Origin: Ascidia mentula
Taxonomy: Eukaryota; Chordata; Ascidiacea; Phlebobranchia; Ascidiidae
Reading direction: 5' to 3'
Assembly: GCA_947561715.1 (NCBI GenBank)
Contig: OX387200.1
Span: 12,340,501 to 12,404,500 of the forward strand
DNA length: 64,000 nucleotides
Within the stretch, counting starts at the first letter, position 1. Each line of letters starts with the position of its first letter. Below, in pieces: positions 1 to 13,870 of this stretch. A model generated the notes under the pieces. The model did no database searches and had not been told where the DNA came from. It saw only the letters and a program-made list of their open reading frames with translations. A program made the position numbers and the translations under genes.

Positions 1-142
1 TATAATAAAGCTTGCACTGCAAAAAAATATTTTTCATCGAAAAGTCATATACTGCAAAATGGACAAGTGCTGAAATCGCATAGTTACATACGTTGTGCAA
101 CCGCAAAAGCAATACTGGAGTATCAGCGTTTTCCACTGTATA

Positions 143-213
143 ATAAAGCTTGTACTGAAAAAAAATATGTTTTATCGAAAAGTCATATACTGCAAAATGG
201 ACAAGTGCTGAAA
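143..213 (+). repeat. Truncated satellite monomer (71 bp)
   Basis: The distance between successive 'ataaagct' marks is 71 bp here (143 to 214), where 138 is the rule; the next interval (214 to 352) is normal again. 'gacaagtgctgaaa' runs straight into 'ataaagcttgtactgc', so 67 bp containing the conserved core is missing. It is the shortest unit I found in the array. Confidence 0.85.
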
Positions 214-1079
214 ATAAAGCTTGTACTGCAAAAAAATATTTTTCATCGAAAAGTCATATACTGCAAAATGGACAAGTGCTGAAATCGCATAGTTACATAC
301 GTTGTGCAACCGCAAAAGCAATACTGGAATATCAGCGTTGTCCACTGTATAATAAAGCTTGTACTGCAAAAAAATATTTTTCATCGAAAAGTCATACACT
401 GCAAAATGGACAAGTGCTGAAATCGCATAGTTACATACGTTGTGCAACCGCAAAAGCAATACTGGAGTACCAGCGTTTTCCACTGTATATTAAAGCTTGT
501 AATGAAAAAAATTATTTTTTATCGAAAAGTCATATACTGCAAAATGGACAAGTGCTGAAATCTCATAGTTACATACGTTGTGCAACCGCAAAAGCAATAC
601 TGGAGTATCAGCGTTTTCCACTGTATAATAAAGCTTGTACTGCAAAAAAATATTTTTTATCGAAAAGTCATATACTGCAAAATGGACAAGTGCTGAAATC
701 GCACAGTTGCATACGTTGTGCAACCGCAAAAGCAATACTGGAGTATCAGCGTTTTCCACGGTATAATAAAGCTTGTACTGAAAAAAAATATTTTTTATCG
801 AAAAGTCATATACTGCAAAATGGACAAGTGCTGAAATCGCATAGTTACATACGTTGTGCAACCGCAAAAGCAATACTGGAGTATCAGCGTTTTCCCTTGT
901 ATAATAAAGCTTGTACTGCAAAAAAATATTTTTTATCGAAAAGTCATATACTGCAAAATGGAAAAGTGCTGAAATCGCACAGTTGCATAAGTTGTGCAAC
1001 CGCAAAAGCAATACTGGAATACCAGCGTTTTCCACTGTATAACAAAGCTTGTACAGAAAAAAAATTATTTTTTATCGAA

Positions 1080-4000
1080 AAGTCATATACTGCAAAATGG
1101 ACAAGTGCTGAAATCGCATAGTTGCATACGTTGTGCAACCGCAAAAGCAATACTGGAATATCAGCGTTGTCCATTGTATAATAAAGCTTGTACTGCAAAA
1201 AAATATTTTTCATCGAAAAGTCATATACTGCAAAATGGACAAGTACTGAAATCGCATAGTTACATACGTTGTGCAACCGCAAAAGCAATACTGGAATATC
1301 AGCGTTTTCCACTGTATAATAAAGCTTGTACTGCAAAAAAATATTTTTCATCGAAAAGTCATATACTGCAAAACGGACAAGTACTGAAATCTCATAGTTT
1401 CATACGTTGTGCAACCGCAAAAGCAATACTGGAGTATCAGCGTTTTCCACTGTATAATAAAGCTTGTACTGCAAAAAAATATTTTTCATCGAAAAGTCAT
1501 ATACTGCAAAATGGACAAGTGCTGAAATCGCATAGTTGCATACGTTGTGCAACCGCAAAAGCAATACTGGAATATCAGCGTTGTCCACTGTATAATAAAG
1601 CTTGTACTGCAAAAAAATATTTTTCATCGAAAAGTCATATACTGCAAAATGGACAAGTACTGAAATCGCATAGTTACGTACGTTGTGCAACCGCAAAAGC
1701 AATACTGGAATATCAGCGTTTTCCACTGTATAATAAAGCTTGTACTGCAAAAAATTATTTTTTATCGAAAAGTCATATACTGCAAAATGGACAAGTGCTG
1801 AAATCGCCCAGTTACATACGTTGTGCAACCGCAAAAGCAATACTGGAGTACCAGCGTTTTCCACTGTATAATAAAGCTTGTACTGCAAAAAAATATTTTT
1901 TTTATCGAAAAGTCATATACTGCAAAATAGACAAGTGCTGAAATCGCACAGTTGCATACGTTGAGCAACCGCAAAAGCAATACTGGAATACCAGCGTTTT
2001 CCACTGTATAACAAAGCTTGTACAGAAAAAAAATTATTTTTTATCGAAAAGTCGTATACTGCAAAATGGACAAGTACTGAAATCGCATAGTTTCATACGT
2101 TGTGCAACCGCAAAAGCAATACTGGAGTACCAGCGTTTTCCACTGTATAATAAAGCTTGTACTGCAAAAAAATATTTTTCATCGAAAAGTCATATACTGC
2201 AAAATGGACAAGTGCTGAAATCGCATAGTTACATACGTTGTGCAACCGCAAAAGCAATACTGGAGTATCAGCGTTTTCCACTGTATAATAAAGCTTGTAC
2301 TGCAAAAAAATATTTTTCATCGAAAAGTCATATACTGCAAATTGGAAAAGTGCTGAAATCGCACAGTTGCATACGTTGTGCAACCGCAAAAGCATTACTG
2401 GAATACCAGCGTTTTCCACTGTATAACAAAGCTTGTACTGAAAAAAATTATTTTTTATCGAAAAGTCATATACTGCAAAATGGACAAGTACTGAAATCTC
2501 ATAGTTACATACGTTGTGCAACCGCAAAAGCAATACTGGAGTACCAGCGTTTTCCACTGTATAATAAAGCTTGTACTGAAAAAAATTATTTTTTATCGAA
2601 AAGTCATATACTGCAAAATGGACAAGTGCTGAAATCTCATAGTTACATACGTTGTGCAACCGCAAAAGCAATACTGGAGTATCAGCGTTTTCCACTGTAT
2701 AATAAAGCTTGTACTGCAAAAAAATATTTTTCATCGAAAAGTCATATACTGCAAAATGGACAAGTGCTGAAATCGCATAGTTACATACGTTGTGCAACCG
2801 CAAAAGCAATACTGGAGTATCAGCGTTTTCCACTGTATAATAAAGCTTGTACTGCAAAAAAATATTTTTCATCGAAAAGTCATATACTGCAAAATGGACA
2901 AGTGCTGAAATCTCATAGTTACATACGTTGTGCAACCGCAAAAGCAATACTGGAGTACCAGCGTTTTCCACTGTATAATAAAGCTTGTACTGAAAAAAAT
3001 TATTTTTTATCGAAAAGTCATATACTGCAAAATGGATAAGTGCTGAAATCGCCCAGTTACATACGTTGTGCAACCGCAAAAGCAATACTGGAGTACCAGC
3101 GTTTTCCACTGTATAATAAAGCTTGTACTGAAAAAAAATATTTTTTATCGAAAAGTCATATACTGCAAAATGGACAAGTGCTGAAATCGCATAGTTACAT
3201 ACGTTGTGCAACCGCAAAAGCAATACTGGAATATCAGCGTTGTCCACTGTATAATAAAGCTTGTACCGCAAAAAAATATTTTTCATCGAAAAGTCATATA
3301 CTGCAAAATGGACAAGTGCTGAAATCGCATAGTTGCATACGTTGTGCAACCGCAAAAGCAATACTGGAGTACCAGCGTTTTCCACTGTATAATAAAGCTT
3401 GTACTGAAAAAAATATTTTTCATCGAAAAGTCATATACTGCAAAATGGACAAGTGCTGAAATCGCATAGTTACATACGTTGTGCAACCGCAAAAGCAATA
3501 CTGGAATATCAGCGTTGTCCACTGTATAATAAAGCTTGAACTGCAAAAAAATATTTTTCATCGAAAAGTCATATACTGCAAAATGGACAAGTGCTGAAAT
3601 CGCATAGTTGCATACGTTGTGCAACCGCAAAAGCAATACTGGAGTACCAGCGTTTTCCACAGTATAATAAAGCTTGTACTGAAAAAAATATTTTTCATCG
3701 AAAAGTCATATACTGCAAAATGGACAAGTGCTGAAATCGCATAGTTACGTACGTTGTGCAACCGCAAAAGCAATACTGGAGTATCAGCGTTTTCCACTGT
3801 ATAATAAAGCTTGTACTGAAAAAAAATATTTTTTATCGAAAAGTCATATACTGCAAAACGGACAAGTACTGAAATCTCATAGTTTCATACGTTGTGCAAC
3901 CGCAAAAGCAATACTGGAGTATCAGCGTTTTCCACTGTATAATAAAGCTTGTACTGCAAAAAAATATTTTTCATCGAAAAGTCATATACTGCAAAATGGA

Positions 4001-4093
4001 CAAGTGCTGAAATCGCATAGTTACACACGTAGTGCAACCGCAAAGGCAATACTGGAGTATCAGCGTTTTCCACTGTATAATAAAGCTTGTACT
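1080..4093 (+). repeat. Long-range duplicated satellite block, copy 1
   Basis: About 22 consecutive monomers here share their private variants, in the same order, with the block at 15020-18032 at an offset of 13939-13940 bp (101 units). Shared rare marks include a '...aatggataagtgctg' stop-creating variant (3033 and 16972), 'aaagcttgaactgc', and the 'ttacacacgtagtgcaacc' unit (4021 and 17960). The match fades to the left of about 1080 and ends after about 4093. Duplication of a whole run of monomers, not of single units, explains the shared order. Confidence 0.85.
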
Positions 4094-5270
4094 GCAAAAA
4101 AATATTTTTCATCGAAAAGTCATATACTGCAAATTGGAAAAGTGCTGAAATCGCACAGTTGCATACGTTGTGCAACCGCAAAAGCAATACTGGAATGCCA
4201 GCGTTTTCCACTGTATAACAAAGCTTGTACTGAAAAAAATTATTTTTTATCGAAAAGTCATATACTGCAAAATGGACAAGTACTGAAATCTCATAGTTAC
4301 ATACGTTGTGCAACCGCAAAAGCAATACTGGAGTACCAGCGTTTTCCACTGTATAATAAAGCTTGTACTGAAAAAAATTATTTTTTGTCGAAAAGTCATA
4401 TACTGCAAAATGGACAAGTGCTGAAATCTCATAGTTACATACGTTGTGCAACCGCAAAAGCAATACTGGAGTATCAGCGTTTTCCACTGTATAATAAAGC
4501 TTGTACTGCAAAAAAATATTTTTCATCGAAATGTCATATACTGCAAAATGGACAAGTGCTGAAATCGCATAGTTGCATACGTTGTGCAACCGCAAAAGCA
4601 ATACTGGAGTATCAGCGTTTTCCACTGTATAATAAAGCTTGTACTGCAAAAAAATATTTTTCATCGAAAAGTCATATACTGCAAAATGGACAAGTGCTGA
4701 AATCTCATAGTTACATACGTTGTGCAACCGCAAAAGCAATACTGGAGTACCAGCGTTTTCCACTGTATAATAAAGCTTGTACTGAAAAAAATTATTTTTT
4801 ATCGAAAAGTCATATACTGCAAAATGGACAAGTGCTGAAATCGCCCAGTTACATACGTTGTGCAACCGCAAAAGCAATACTGGAGTACCAGCGTTTTCCA
4901 CTGTATAATAAAGCTTGTACTGCAAAAAAATATTTTTTTTATCGAAAATTCATATACTGCAAAATAGACAAGTGCTGAAATCGCACAGTTGCATACGTTG
5001 AGCAACCGCAAAAGCAATACTGGAATACCAGCGTTTTCCACTGTATAACAAAGCTTGTACTGAAAAAAATTATTTTTTATCGAAAAGTCGTATACTGCAA
5101 AATGGACAAGTACTGAAATCCCATAGTTTCATACGTTGTGCAACCGCAAAAGCAATACTGGAGTACCAGCGTTTTCCACTGTATAATAAAGCTTGTGCTG
5201 CAAAAAAATATTTTTCATCGAAAAGTCATATACTGCAAAATGGACAAGTGCTGAAATCGCATAGTTACAT

Positions 5271-6236
5271 ACATTGTGCAACCGCAAAAGCAATACTGGA
5301 GTATCAGCGTTTTCCACTGTATAATAAAGCTTGTACTGAAAAAAATTATTTTTTGTCGAAAAGTCATATACTGCAAAACGGACAAGTACTGAAATCTCAT
5401 AGTTTTATACGTTGTGCAACCGCAAAAGCAATACTGGAGTATCAGCGTTTTCCACTGTATAATAAAGCTTGTACTGCAAAAACATATTTTTCATCGAAAA
5501 GTCATATACTGCAAAATGGACAAGTGCTGAAATCGCATAGTTACATACGTTGTGCAACCGCAAAAGCAATACTGGAATATCAGCGTTGTCCACTGTATAA
5601 TAAAGCTTGTACTGCAAAAAAATATTTTTCATCGAAAAGTCATACACTGCAAAATGGACAAGTGCTGAAATCGCATAGTTACATACGTTGTGCAACCGCA
5701 AAAGCAATACTGGAGTACCAGCGTTTTCCACTGTATAATAAAGCTTGTAATGAAAAAAATTATTTTTTATCGAAAAGTCATATACTGCAAAATGGACAAG
5801 TGCTGAAATCTCATAGTTACATACGTTGTGCAACCGCAAAAGCAATACTGGAGTATCAGCGTTTTCCACTGCATAATAAAGCTTGTACTGCAAAAAAATA
5901 TTTTTTATCGAAAAGTCATATACTGCAAAATGGACAAGTGCTGAAATCGCATAGTTACATACGTTGTGCAACCGCAAAAGCAATACTGGAGTATCAGCGT
6001 TTTCCACTGTATAATAAAGCTTGTACTGAAAAAAAATATTTTTCATCGAAAAGTCATATACTGCAAAATGGACAAGTGCTGAAATCGCACAGTTGCATAC
6101 GTTGTGCAACCGCAAAAGCAATACTGGAGTATCAGCGTTTTCCACTGTATAATAAAGCTTGTACTGAAAAAAAATATTTTTCATCGAAAAGTCATATACT
6201 GCAAAATGGACAAGTGCTGAAATCGCATAGTTACAT
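5271..6236 (+). repeat. 966-bp higher-order repeat (7 units), copy 1
   Basis: Seven monomers in a fixed order form a 966-bp unit that starts at the rare 'acattgtgcaacc' variant (most units have 'acgttgtgcaacc'). Inside are a unit with 'gcaaaaacatatttttc', one with 'tcatacactgc' and one with 'ccactgcataataaag', in that order. The next copy follows directly at 6237 and a further one begins at 9410. Confidence 0.85.
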
Positions 6237-7202
6237 ACATTGTGCAACCGCAAAAGCAATACTGGAGTATCAGCGTTTTCCACTGTATAATAAAGCTTGT
6301 ACTGAAAAAAATTATTTTTTGTCGAAAAGTCATATACTGCAAAACGGACAAGTACTGAAATCTCATAGTTTCATACGTTGTGCAACCGCAAAAGCAATAC
6401 TGGAGTATCAGCGTTTTCCACTGTATAATAAAGCTTGTACTGCAAAAACATATTTTTCATCGAAAAGTCATATACTGCAAAATGGACAAGTGCTGAATTC
6501 GCATAGTTACATACGTTGTGCAACCGCAAAAGCAATACTGGAATATCAGCGTTGTCCACTGTATAATAAAGCTTGTACTGCAAAAAAATATTTTTCATCG
6601 AAAAGTCATACACTGCAAAATGGACAAGTGCTGAAATCGCATAGTTACATACGTTGTGCAACCGCAAAAGCAATACTGGAGTACCAGCGTTTTCCACTGT
6701 ATAATAAAGCTTGTACTGAAAAAAATTATTTTTTATCGAAAAGTCATATACTGCAAAATGGACAAGTGCTGAAATCTCATAGTTACATACGTTGTGCAAC
6801 CGCAAAAGCAATACTGGAGTATCAGCGTTTTCCACTGCATAATAAAGCTTGTACTGCAAAAAAATATTTTTTATCGAAAAGTCATATACTGCAAAATGGA
6901 CAAGTGCTGAAATCGCATAGTTACATACGTTGTGCAACCGCAAAAGCAATACTGGAGTATCAGCGTTTTCCACTGTATAATAAAGCTTGTACTGAAAAAA
7001 AATATTTTTCATCGAAAAGTCATATACTGCAAAATGGACAAGTGCTGAAATCGCACAGTTGCATACGTTGTGCAACCGCAAAAGCAATACTGGAGTATCA
7101 GCGTTTTCCACTGTATAATAAAGCTTGTACTGAAAAAAAATATTTTTTATCGAAAAGTCATATACTGCAAAATGGACAAGTGCTGAAATCGCATAGTTAC
7201 AT
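6237..7202 (+). repeat. 966-bp higher-order repeat (7 units), copy 2
   Basis: This is a direct tandem copy of 5271-6236: the 'acattgtgcaacc', 'aaaacatattttt', 'tcatacactgc' and 'ctgcataataaag' variants recur at exactly +966. Small differences from copy 1, for example 'gctgaattcgcatag' near 6492, show that the copies have begun to diverge. Confidence 0.85.
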
Positions 7203-9317
7203 ACGTTGTGCAACCGCAAAAGCAATACTGGAATATCAGCGTTGTCCACTGTATAATAAAGCTTGTACTGCAAAAAAATATTTTTCATCGAAAAGTCATA
7301 TACTGCAAAATGGACAAGTGCTGAAATCTCATAGTTACATACGTTGTGCAACCGCAAAAGCAATACTGGAGTATCAGCGTTTTCCACTGTATAATAAAGC
7401 TTGCACTGCAAAAAAATATTTTTCATCGAAAAGTCATATACTGCAAAATGGACAAGTGCTGAAATCGCATAGTTACATACGTTGTGCAACCGCAAAAGCA
7501 ATACTGGAGTATCAGCGTTTTCCACTGTATAATAAAGCTTGTACTGAAAAAAAATATTTTTTATCGAAAAGTCATATACTGCAAAATGGACAAGTGCTGA
7601 AATCGCATAGTTACATACGTTGTGCAACCGCAAAAGCAATACTGGAATATCAGCGTTTTCCACTGTATAATAAAGCTTGTACTGCAAAAAAATATTTTTC
7701 ATCGAAAAGTCATATACTGCAAAATGGACAAGTGCTGAAATCGCATAGTTGCATACGTTGTGCAACCGCAAAAGCAATACTGGAATATCAGCGTTGTCCA
7801 CTGTATAATAAAGCTTGTACTGCAAAAAAATATTTTTCATCGAAAAGTCATATACTGCAAAATAGACAAGTGCTGAAATCGCATAGTTACATACGTTGTG
7901 CAACCGCAAAAGCAATACTGGAGTATCAGCGTTTTCCACTGTATAATAAAGCTTGTACTGAAAAAAAATATTTTTTATCGAAAAGTCATATACTGCAAAA
8001 TGGACAAGTGCTGAAATCGCATAGTTGCATACGTTGTGCAACCGCAAAAGCAATACTGGAGTATCAGCGTTTTCCCCTGTATAATAAAGCTTGTACTGCA
8101 AAAAAATATTTTTTATCGAAAAGTCATATACTGCAAAATAGACAAGTGCTGAAATCGCACAGCTGCATACGTTGTGCAACCGCAAAAGCAATACTGGAAT
8201 ACCAGCGTTTTCCACTGTATAACAAAGCTTATACTGAAAAAAATTATTTTTTATCGAAAAGTCATATACTGCAAAATGGACAAGTACTGAAATCTCATAG
8301 TTTCATACGTTGTGCAACCGCAAAAGCAATACTGGAATACCAGCGTTTTCCACTGTATAATAAAGCTTGTACTGAAAAAAATATTTTTCATCGAAAAGTC
8401 ATATACTGCAAAATGGACAAGTGCTGAAATCGCATAGTTACATACATTGTGCAACCGCAAAAGCAATACTGGAGTATCAGCGTTTTCCACTGTATAATAA
8501 AGCTTGTACTGAAAAAAATTATTTTTTGTCGAAAAGTCATATACTGCAAAACGGACAAGTACTGAAATCTTATAGTTTCATACGTTGTGCAACCGCAAAA
8601 GCAATACTGGAGTATCAGCGTTTTCCACTGCATAATAAAGCTTGTACTGCAAAAAAATATTTTTCATCGAAAAGTCAAAAACTGCAAAATGGACAAGTGC
8701 TGAAATCGCATAGTTACATACGTTGTGCAACCGCAAAAGCAATACTGGAATATCAGCGTTGTCCACTGTATAATAAAGCTTGTACTGCAAAAAAATATTT
8801 TTCATCGAAAAGTCATATACTGCAAAATGGACAAGTGCTGAAATCGCATAGTTGCATACGTTGTGCAACCGCAAAAGCAATACTGGAATATCAGCACTGT
8901 CCACTGTATAATAAAGCTTGTACTGCAAAAAAATATTTTTCATCGAAAAGTCATATACTGCAAAATGGACAAGTACTGAAATCGCATAGTTACATACGTT
9001 GTGCAACCGCAAAAGCAATACTGGAATATCAGCGTTGTCCACTGTATAATAAAGCTTGTACTGCAAAAAAATATTTTTCATCGAAAAGTCATATACTGCA
9101 AAATGGACAAGTGCTGAAATCGCATAGTTGCATACGTTGTGCAACCGCAAAAGCAATACTGGAGTATCAGCGTTTTCCCCTGTATAATAAAGCTTGTACT
9201 GCAAAAAAATATTTTTTATCGAAAATTCATATACTGCAAAATAGACAAGTGCTGAAATCGCACAGTTGCATACGTTGTGCAACCGCAAAAGCAATACTGG
9301 AGTATCAGCGTTTTCCA
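6640..9317 (+). repeat. About 2.7-kb satellite segment, copy 1 of the 4.4/4.55-kb duplication
   Basis: Monomer order here matches 11055-13870. The offset is 4415 bp on the left part (7121 against 11536) and 4553 bp on the right part (8444 against 12997). The difference of 138 bp is one monomer present only in the right-hand copy. Shared private marks include 'cacagctgcatac', 'aaagcttatactg', 'tcttatagtttcatac', 'agtcaaaaactgc', 'tatcagcactgtcc' and 'gaaaattcatatac'. Confidence 0.85.
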
Positions 9318-9409
9318 CTGTATAATAAAGCTTGTACTGAAAAAAAATATTTTTCATCGAAAAGTCATATACTGCAAAATGGACAAGTGCTGAAATCGCA
9401 TAGTTACAT

Positions 9410-10375
9410 ACATTGTGCAACCGCAAAAGCAATACTGGAGTATCAGCGTTTTCCACTGTATAATAAAGCTTGTACTGAAAAAAATTATTTTTTGTCGAAA
9501 AGTCATATACTGCAAAACGGACAAGTACTGAAATCTCATAGTTTCATACGTTGTGCAACCGCAAAAGCAATACTGGAGTATCAGCGTTTTCCACTGTATA
9601 ATAAAGCTTGTACTGCAAAAACATATTTTTCATCGAAAAGTCATATACTGCAAAATGGACAAGTGCTGAAATCGCATAGTTACATACGTTGTGCAACCGC
9701 AAAAGCAATACTGGAATATCAGCGTTGTCCACTGTATAATAAAGCTTGTACTGCAAAAAAATATTTTTCATCGAAAAGTCATACACTGCAAAATGGACAA
9801 GTGCTGAAATCGCATAGTTACATACGTTGTGCAACCGCAAAAGCAATACTGGAGTACCAGCGTTTTCCACTGTATAATAAAGCTTGTAATGAAAAAAATT
9901 ATTTTTTATCGAAAAGTCATATACTGCAAAATGGACAAGTGCTGAAATCTCATAGTTACATACGTTGTGCAACCGCAAAAGCAATACTGGAGTATCAGCG
10001 TTTTCCACTGCATAATAAAGCTTGTACTGCAAAAAAATATTTTTTATCGAAAAGTCATATACTGCAAAATGGACAAGTGCTGAAATCGCATAGTTACATA
10101 CGTTGTGCAACCGCAAAAGCAATACTGGAGTATCAGCGTTTTCCACTGTATAATAAAGCTTGTACTGAAAAAAAATATTTTTCATCGAAAAGTCATATAC
10201 TGCAAAATGGACAAGTGCTGAAATCGCACAGTTGCATACGTTGTGCAACCGCAAAAGCAATACTGGAGTATCAGCGTTTTCCACTGTATAATAAAGCTTG
10301 TACTGAAAAAAAATATTTTTTATCGAAAAGTCATATACTGCAAAATGGACAAGTGCTGAAATCGCATAGTTACAT
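9410..10375 (+). repeat. 966-bp higher-order repeat (7 units), copy 3
   Basis: The same seven-unit order as at 5271 and 6237 recurs here, starting at 'acattgtgcaacc' and including the 'acatatttttc', 'tcatacactgc' and 'ctgcataataaag' marks. It is 3173 bp from copy 2 (23 units less 1 bp), so the 7-mer was copied both in tandem and as part of a larger segment. Confidence 0.8.
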
Positions 10376-11054
10376 ACGTTGTGCAACCGCAAAAGCAATA
10401 CTGGAATATCAGCGTTGTCCACTGTATAATAAAGCTTGTACTGCAAAAAAATATTTTTCATCGAAAAGTCATATACTGCAAAATGGACAAGTGCTGAAAT
10501 CTCATAGTTACATACGTTGTGCAACCGCAAAAGCAATACTGGAGTATCAGCGTTTTCCACTGCATAATAAAGCTTGCACTGCAAAAAAATATTTTTCATC
10601 GAAAACTCATATACTGCAAAATGGACAAGTGCTGAAATCGCATAGTTACATACGTTGTGCAACCGCAAAAGCAATACTGGAGTACCAGCGTTTTCCACTG
10701 TATAATAAAGCTTGTAATGAAAAAAATTATTTTTTATCGAAAAGTCATATACTGCAAAATGGACAAGTGCTGAAATCTCATAGTTACATACGTTGTGCAA
10801 CCGCAAAAGCAATACTGGAGTATCAGCGTTTTCCACTGCATAATAAAGCTTGTACTGCAAAAAAATATTTTTTATCGAAAAGTCATATACTGCAAAATGG
10901 ACAAGTGCTGAAATCTCATAGTTACATACGTTGTGCAACCGCAAAAGCAATACTGGAGTATCAGCGTTTTCCACTGTATAATAAAGCTTGCACTGCAAAA
11001 AAATATTTTTCATCGAAAAGTCATATACTGCAAAATGGACAAGTGCTGAAATCG

Positions 11055-13870
11055 CATAGTTACATACGTTGTGCAACCGCAAAAGCAATACTGGAGTACC
11101 AGCGTTTTCCACTGTATAATAAACCTTGTAATGAAAAAAATTATTTTTTATCGAAAAGTCATATACTGCAAAATGGACAAGTGCTGAAATCTCATAGTTA
11201 CATACGTTGTGCAACCGCAAAAGCAATACTGGAGTATCAGCGTTTTCCACTGCATAATAAAGCTTGTACTGCAAAAAAATATTTTTTATCGAAAAGTCAT
11301 ATACTGCAAAATGGACAAGTGCTGAAATCGCATAGTTACATACGTTGTGCAACCGCAAAAGCAATACTGGAGTATCAGCGTTTTCCACTGTATAATAAAG
11401 CTTGTACTGAAAAAAAATATTTTTCATCGAAAAGTCATATACTGCAAAATGGACAAGTGCTGAAATCGCACAGTTGCATACGTTGTGCAACCGCAAAAGC
11501 AATACTGGAGTATCAGCGTTTTCCACTGTATAATAAAGCTTGTACTGAAAAAAAAAATTTTTTATCGAAAAGTCATATACTGCAAAATGGACAAGTGCTG
11601 AAATCGCATAGTTACATACGTTGTGCAACCGCAAAAGCAATACTGGAATATCAGCGTTGTCCACTGTATAATAAAGCTTGTACTGCAAAAAAATATTTTT
11701 CATCGAAAAGTCATATACTGCAAAATGGACAAGTGCTGAAATCTCATAGTTACATACGTTGTGCAACCGCAAAAGCAATACTGGAGTATCAGCGTTTTCC
11801 ACTGTATAATAAAGCTTGCACTGCAAAAAAATATTTTTCATCGAAAAGTCATATACTGCAAAATGGACAAGTGCTGAAATCGCATAGTTACATACGTTGT
11901 GCAACCGCAAAAGCAATACTGGAGTATCAGCGTTTTCCACTGTATAATAAAGCTTGTACTGAAAAAAAATATTTTTTATCGAAAAGTCATATACTGCAAA
12001 ATGGACAAGTGCTGAAATCGCATAGTTACATACGTTGTGCAACCGCAAAAGCAATACTGGAATATCAGCGTTTTCCACTGTATAATAAAGCTTGTACTGC
12101 AAAAAAATATTTTTCATCGAAAAGTCATATACTGCAAAATGGACAAGTGCTGAAATCGCATAGTTGCATACGTTGTGCAACCGCAAAAGCAATACTGGAA
12201 TATCAGCGTTGTCCACTGTATAATAAAGCTTGTACTGCAAAAAAATATTTTTCATCGAAAAGTCATATACTGCAAAATAGACAAGTGCTGAAATCGCATA
12301 GTTACATACGTTGTGCAACCGCAAAAGCAATACTGGAGTATCAGCGTTTTCCACTGTATAATAAAGCTTGTACTGAAAAAAAATATTTTTTATCGAAAAG
12401 TCATATACTGCAAAATGGACAAGTGCTGAAATCGCATAGTTACATACGTTGTGCAACCGCAAAAGCAATACTGGAATATCAGCGTTGTCCACTGTATAAT
12501 AAAGCTTGTACTGCAAAAAAATATTTTTCATCGAAAAGTCATATACTGCAAAATGGACAAGTGCTGAAATCGCATAGTTGCATACGTTGTGCAACCGCAA
12601 AAGCAATACTGGAGTATCAGCGTTTTCCCCTGTATAATAAAGCTTGTACTGCAAAAAAATATTTTTTATCGAAAAGTCATATACTGCAAAATAGACAAGT
12701 GCTGAAATCGCACAGCTGCATACGTTGTGCAACCGCAAAAGCAATACTGGAATACCAGCGTTTTCCACTGTATAACAAAGCTTATACTGAAAAAAATTAT
12801 TTTTTATCGAAAAGTCATATACTGCAAAATGGACAAGTACTGAAATCTCATAGTTTCATACGTTGTGCAACCGCAAAAGCAATACTGGAATACCAGCGTT
12901 TTCCACTGTATAATAAAGCTTGTACTGAAAAAAATATTTTTCATCGAAAAGTCATATACTGCAAAATGGACAAGTGCTGAAATCGCATAGTTACATACAT
13001 TGTGCAACCGCAAAAGCAATACTGGAGTATCAGCGTTTTCCACTGTATAATAAAGCTTGTACTGAAAAAAATTATTTTTTGTCGAAAAGTCATATACTGC
13101 AAAACGGACAAGTACTGAAATCTTATAGTTTCATACGTTGTGCAACCGCAAAAGCAATACTGGAGTATCAGCGTTTTCCACTGCATAATAAAGCTTGTAC
13201 TGCAAAAAAATATTTTTCATCGAAAAGTCAAAAACTGCAAAATGGACAAGTGCTGAAATCGCATAGTTACATACGTTGTGCAACCGCAAAAGCAATACTG
13301 GAATATCAGCGTTGTCCACTGTATAATAAAGCTTGTACTGCAAAAAAATATTTTTCATCGAAAAGTCATATACTGCAAAATGGACAAGTGCTGAAATCGC
13401 ATAGTTGCATACGTCGTGCAACCGCAAAAGCAATACTGGAATATCAGCACTGTCCACTGTATAATAAAGCTTGTACTGCAAAAAAATATTTTTCATCGAA
13501 AAGTCATATACTGCAAAATGGACAAGTACTGAAATCGCATAGTTACATACGTTGTGCAACCGCAAAAGCAATACTGGAATATCAGCGTTGTCCACTGTAT
13601 AATAAAGCTTGTACTGCAAAAAAATATTTTTCATCGAAAAGTCATATACTGCAAAATGGACAAGTGCTGAAATCGCATAGTTGCATACGTTGTGCAACCG
13701 CAAAAGCAATACTGGAGTATCAGCGTTTTCCCCTGTATAATAAAGCTTGTACTGCAAAAAAATATTTTTTATCGAAAATTCATATACTGCAAAATAGACA
13801 AGTGCTGAAATCGCACAGTTGCATACGTAGTGCAACCGCAAAAGCAATACTGGAGTATCAGCGTTTTCCA
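11055..13870 (+). repeat. About 2.8-kb satellite segment, copy 2 of the 4.4/4.55-kb duplication
   Basis: This repeats the monomer order of 6640-9317 with one additional unit. It carries the same rare variants (for example 'cacagctgcatac' near 12711 and 'agtcaaaaactgc' near 13227). Its right end is set by loss of the match near 13870, where one unit has 'tactgtaaaaaaaatattt'. Confidence 0.85.

Noticed and set aside
8421-12980. A 1519-codon open frame that could be read as a giant repeat protein
   Set aside because: It is the satellite unit read in frame: the opposite strand is just as open, frame changes at A/T-run indels are common along the array, and there is no domain, signal peptide or initiation context.
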